DNA of 42,336 nucleotides. Source: an uncultured Acidimicrobiales bacterium (GTDB taxonomy: Bacteria; Actinomycetota; Acidimicrobiia; Acidimicrobiales; SZUA-35). Position numbers and translations under genes: made by a program. Under the pieces are notes generated by a model. It had not been told where the DNA came from, searched no databases, and worked only from the letters and a program-made list of their open reading frames with translations. Shown here one piece after another: positions 39,115 to 42,336 of this stretch. The first letter of the stretch is position 1; every line of letters starts with the position of its first letter. The stretch covers positions 1 through 42,336 of the forward strand of contig CALGOA010000010.1 in assembly GCA_937958015.1 (NCBI GenBank). Direction: 5' to 3'.

Positions 39115-40776
39115 CTACTGACGCAGGTTCTTCACGAGCTTCAAACCGTTGGCGAAACGATCCGAAAGGCCGGGTGTGTCCTCGTCGTAGCTGTAGCCGT
39201 AGTAGCTGTCGGAGGCTTTTGCCCCGACCAGTGCTATTCCGATCATCGTCGCGCCAGCCTGGTTGAGCGAATCCAGTGCGTGCGCAAGTTCTCCGGACTT
39301 CGTGCGGCCAGCCCGGACCACGAGGAGCACGCCGTCGATTCGGTTCGATAGTTGCAAAGCATCGGGGACCGGCAGTACCGGAGGCGCGTCGACGATTAGG
39401 ACCTGCGATTCCTTTTCGGCGTAGTCCAACAGGTCCCCGAACGCCTCGGACCCGACCAGCAGCGTGGGGTGGGTCGAACGTCGACCGGCGGGAACGATGG
39501 CCAACGAGGCAGCGCCCGGCACCTGATGCACAACGTTGGTGAGTGGGTGTCCCTCTTCGAGACTGGCGGTCAGTCCCCGATCCGGATTGGTGTGGAAGAT
39601 CCGATGGAATCGCGGTCGACGTAGATCGGCCTCAATGAGCGTGGTGTCGGTCCCCAAGGAGGCGAAGGCCGATGCGAGGTTGGTGGCCGTGGTCGTCTTG
39701 CCGTCGGACTGGTTGGGGCTCGTGACCAGGATCGACTCGCCGTGTTTGGCGAGGAACCCGAACTCGATCGCCATTCGAAGTCGATGGAACGAGCTGCCCA
39801 GCTGCGAGTCGGGTTCCCTAAGCGCAATCTGAGGCAGCAGATGGTCCGCGGTACGACGCGAGGCCGAAGGAATCGACCCCAGAATCGGCAGAGTGGTCAC
39901 CGCCCGGATGTCCTCGGCGCTTCGGATCTTGGTATCGACCCCCTCGAGCAACGCCGCTGCGATCGCCGAGAGTGCGATGGCAGCTGCGATACCCAACGTG
40001 AGGTTGCGCACGAGGTTCGTGGCGCTGCCTTCGGGCGGAGCGATCGCCTGCTGTGACAGACGGGCGGTTCCGATGCCGGCCAGTTCGGCCTCGACCTCGA
40101 GTCGGGTCAGACGTTCGCTGAGTGAAGAGATCCGTCCATCGATTCTGCTGAGCTGGGGTCCAAGTTCGATACTCAATCGATCGATCTCTCTCTGAATCGA
40201 CCGTTGGTTTCCTTCGCTTGCGTCAGCCAGGCGCAGTTCGGCTTCCTGAATCGGCCGACCGACCTCCAAGCGTTCTTCGAGCGATCGCACAAGTCGCTCT
40301 TCCAGGGTGATGATGGCATCGTCCAGGCTTTCGAGGGCGATGGCGCGTTTGGTGTTGATGAATTGCTCCGCATAGGCGTTGGCGAGGTCTGCGCTGTCCT
40401 GGGGGAACTCTGACCACGCGCTGAAGACCAAGACGTCGGAATCGGTTGCAAACGAAACATCGACCTCCTCGGAGAGATCGCGGCCGGTCCGTCGGCTCAG
40501 CACACCCAGGACCGCATCGCTCTCGGCCAGTGCAGCTTCGTTGGAAAGGTCGCGGTTCAGGTTCGAGACACTGTTGAATCGATCGTCCAAGGCCTCCTGA
40601 GCCGCAGAATCCTGCACGACGACATCAGCATCGGAGCGATAGTCGGGGGCTGGTATCAACGTCAGTGCCATCGTTGCCGCGAGGGTCAGAAGGGTGACTG
40701 CAGCAATCAGCCAGCGTCGCTTCTTCGCAACTCCAACTATGTCCCTGAGGGACAGTTCGCCATTTGTTGGCTCCAC
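39115..40776 (-). CDS. Fused Wzz-type chain-length protein and BY-kinase
   Basis: 553 residues. Two membrane helices (about 20-42 and 256-278) flank an extracytoplasmic coiled-coil region (about 155-230), the Wzz/polysaccharide co-polymerase domain. The cytoplasmic half is a bacterial tyrosine kinase: Walker A SPNQSDGKTTT with Lys360, Walker A' LIEADLRRPR (Glu for the usual first Asp) and Walker B LIVDAPP. A tyrosine cluster YYGYSY at 525-530 is the likely autophosphorylation tail. It should control chain length and export of the polymer together with the Wzy-like gene downstream. The GTG start at 40776 has AGGAG at 6-base spacing. One-polypeptide Wzc-type fusions are less usual in Gram-positives, where kinase and adaptor are often split. 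Confidence 0.9.
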   Translation of the reverse strand: MEPTNGELSLRDIVGVAKKRRWLIAAVTLLTLAATMALTLIPAPDYRSDADVVVQDSAAQEALDDRFNSVSNLNRDLSNEAALAESDAVLGVLSRRTGRDLSEEVDVSFATDSDVLVFSAWSEFPQDSADLANAYAEQFINTKRAIALESLDDAIITLEERLVRSLEERLEVGRPIQEAELRLADASEGNQRSIQREIDRLSIELGPQLSRIDGRISSLSERLTRLEVEAELAGIGTARLSQQAIAPPEGSATNLVRNLTLGIAAAIALSAIAAALLEGVDTKIRSAEDIRAVTTLPILGSIPSASRRTADHLLPQIALREPDSQLGSSFHRLRMAIEFGFLAKHGESILVTSPNQSDGKTTTATNLASAFASLGTDTTLIEADLRRPRFHRIFHTNPDRGLTASLEEGHPLTNVVHQVPGAASLAIVPAGRRSTHPTLLVGSEAFGDLLDYAEKESQVLIVDAPPVLPVPDALQLSNRIDGVLLVVRAGRTKSGELAHALDSLNQAGATMIGIALVGAKASDSYYGYSYDEDTPGLSDRFANGLKLVKNLRQ

Positions 40777-40960
40777 CGAATTCTCCTACGCCTGTGGCGC
40801 GTCCCCCAGCCGCCTGCTGAAGAGGGATGCTCAAAGCTGTTTTTCCGCTATTTCGGGATGCCCAGAACCGCCCGGAATCCTCGTCCTACGGTCTAGCAGA
40901 AGCGGGTTCGCAATGACACTCGAATGGGGCACTTCCTAACCCGACCATCACTGTGTGCAA

Positions 40961-42064
40961 TCAGACGGTGACGGTCCGATACAACTCGCACATCGAATCG
41001 ATCTCGCTCTCCCAGTTAAAACGTTGCTCGACCGCCGCTCGCCCTCGAGATCCCATCTCCCGGGCTCGCTGTGGATCCGAAATCAACGTGGTAATCGCGT
41101 CTGCAACCGCGGCGGAATCTGAGGGGTCTACGAGAAGTCCACAGCCCGACGATTCGACGATCTCTCTGTAGACGGGAAAGTCGGACGCAATGACGGGGAT
41201 CCCGGCGGCCATGTATTCGAACAGCTTGATCGGGTACGCGGTCCGGTAAGGCTGGTAGTCGCCCGAAAGGACGACCAGTCCCATGTCCGCCTCCGCCAAC
41301 AGGGAGGCAACTCCCGCCCGATCGAGAAGTCCTTCGTAGCGGAGGCCGCTGGTTGCAGTCGGGACCGCTAGGCGGTCCTGCACGTCATCGCCGTGCACGC
41401 GACCTGCGAGTCGCAGCTGTGCATCGATTCCACTGTTTCGGACCAGGGCGATGGCATCCGCCATGACACCAAACCCTCTGATATTGCCGATGATGCCGAC
41501 GTAGGCAGCCACCGCAGGGCCCCCGCTCCGTGGGTTGGGAGTCACGTCGAATTCGCTCAATTTCGGAAAGTTCCGAACCAAAACCGGCCGGGCGAAACCT
41601 TCCCCCACCCCGGGGGTGACCACGATGATGCCGCTGAGGGTGGTCTCGGCCAGTCGGTGGATGAGTCCGAGCACCCGTACGAGGATGGGGCGCAGAACCG
41701 CCGGGATGTAGGCCTTGGTCTCGAGAGTTCTGGGCACGTCCTCGTGGACGTCGTACACAACCTTTCTGCCCGTCAGCCGAAGCGCGAGGCCGACCCAGAG
41801 AAGCTCGGGGTCATGAAAGTGGTAGACGTCAGCTCGCTCGGCGAGGGCCTTGCGGAGTAGTTGCGGGCCGGTCCGCAGAAGACGAGACCAGCGGGATCGA
41901 GGTTGATCCAGAGCGATGACTCGGACCCCGTCGAAGACTCCCGACCGATCGGCGACGGCAACCAGCGAGACCTCAAACCCCGCGCGTACGAGCGACACGC
42001 ACTCCTTGTGGAAGATTCGTGAATCGAACGTTGGGTGTACGACTGTGAGGTGCGTTATTCGCAT
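40961..42064 (-). CDS. Glycosyltransferase, GT4 family
   Basis: 367 residues in a GT-B fold. The N-terminus MRITHLTVVHPTFDSRIFHKECVSL and the YHFHDPELLWVGLAL and VVYDVHEDVPR blocks are typical of GT4 enzymes from capsule and exopolysaccharide loci. The C-terminal half has YVGIIGNIRGF, the PIKLFEYMAAGIPVIASDF nucleotide-sugar motif with the second Glu of the E-x7-E pattern replaced in spacing but the region conserved, and GCGLLVDP. It adds one sugar to the lipid-linked repeat unit in the cytoplasm; the sugar is unknown. The start is an ATG at 42064. The gene lies 184 bases upstream of the Wzz/kinase gene, which may have its own promoter. Confidence 0.9.
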   Translation of the reverse strand: MRITHLTVVHPTFDSRIFHKECVSLVRAGFEVSLVAVADRSGVFDGVRVIALDQPRSRWSRLLRTGPQLLRKALAERADVYHFHDPELLWVGLALRLTGRKVVYDVHEDVPRTLETKAYIPAVLRPILVRVLGLIHRLAETTLSGIIVVTPGVGEGFARPVLVRNFPKLSEFDVTPNPRSGGPAVAAYVGIIGNIRGFGVMADAIALVRNSGIDAQLRLAGRVHGDDVQDRLAVPTATSGLRYEGLLDRAGVASLLAEADMGLVVLSGDYQPYRTAYPIKLFEYMAAGIPVIASDFPVYREIVESSGCGLLVDPSDSAAVADAITTLISDPQRAREMGSRGRAAVEQRFNWESEIDSMCELYRTVTV

Positions 42065-42336
42065 GTGACTTCATCCGCTCTACTTCTGCGAACCGACCGT
42101 TCGCCGCCGTCCACGTTCTACCAAACGTACGAGCGGGAAGTACGGGCCCCTCCAAAAATCGTCGGGGCACAACACTCCGTGTGCTCCGACGACGCCCAGA
42201 TTGGCGAATTGTGCTCGAACGACGACAGAAGCCCCGCCGGGGCGCTGACCCAGCGGTTGTCATCGAGCCGGGCCGGACGAGATATCGAGCCGGTATGTCG
42301 CTCGAACCGACAATCCGGCCGTCGTTCTGTCGTCGG
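42065..42336. other. End of window, no gene assigned
   Basis: 272 bases upstream of the glycosyltransferase. An ATG at 42295 on the plus strand opens a frame that runs off the end of the window (MSLEPTIRPSFCRR), but it has no clear ribosome-binding site and too little sequence to judge. The promoter of the minus-strand operon should lie here; I could not identify its boxes. Confidence 0.4.

Noticed and set aside
42295-42336. Start of a plus-strand gene at the right edge
   Set aside because: Fourteen codons without a ribosome-binding site cannot be judged.

Overview
The window is high-GC DNA from an actinobacterium. RpoC carries the actinobacterial coiled-coil insertion near its N-terminus, and rpoB and rpoC are adjacent. 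The mix of form II CoxL-type genes, DUF5317, DUF4214 and GTG/TTG starts suggests the class Acidimicrobiia; the class is inferred, the phylum is well supported. No tRNA, rRNA, insertion sequence, prophage or CRISPR array was seen.

Layout. 1-945: 3' end of a DUF4214 protein. 1073-4813 (minus): a three-gene signalling operon of a single-domain response regulator, a REC-PAS-GGDEF-EAL protein and a PAS histidine kinase. 5211-8873 (minus): an SLM-ordered molybdenum hydroxylase operon (form II CoxS/CoxL/CoxM type) closed by a strong terminator. 9127-9292: two very small ORFs that both end in Lys-Trp. 9466-12197: a membrane GGDEF-EAL protein coupled to a DUF5317 protein. 12207-14879: a class I aminotransferase and a divergent Bcr/CflA-type MFS transporter. 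14911-16320: a membrane-anchored protein with a duplicated four-cysteine domain. 16420-24009 (minus): rpoC and rpoB.

24413-42064 is an exopolysaccharide region. It holds a ceramidase-like hydrolase, two NodB-type deacetylase-family proteins, a Wzx-type flippase, a FemAB-like acyltransferase, a three-gene operon for a diacetamido-uronic acid sugar plus a glycosyltransferase (WbpB-WbpD fusion, WbpE-like aminotransferase, GT4), two divergent paralogous lipoproteins, and a minus-strand operon of a GT4 glycosyltransferase, a fused Wzz/BY-kinase and an O-antigen ligase/polymerase. The priming sugar transferase and the UDP-GlcNAc 6-dehydrogenase are not in the window. The two c-di-GMP enzymes could plausibly control this surface polymer, but nothing in the sequence shows a direct link.

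The most unusual observations are: RpoC has lost all four cysteines of its second zinc site and has Pro in place of the conserved His at the start of the bridge helix; two related ~100-bp palindromic elements lie in unrelated intergenic contexts; the small ORF pair at 9127-9292; the full-length paralogous lipoprotein pair inside the polysaccharide region; and the internally duplicated cysteine protein beside rpoC.
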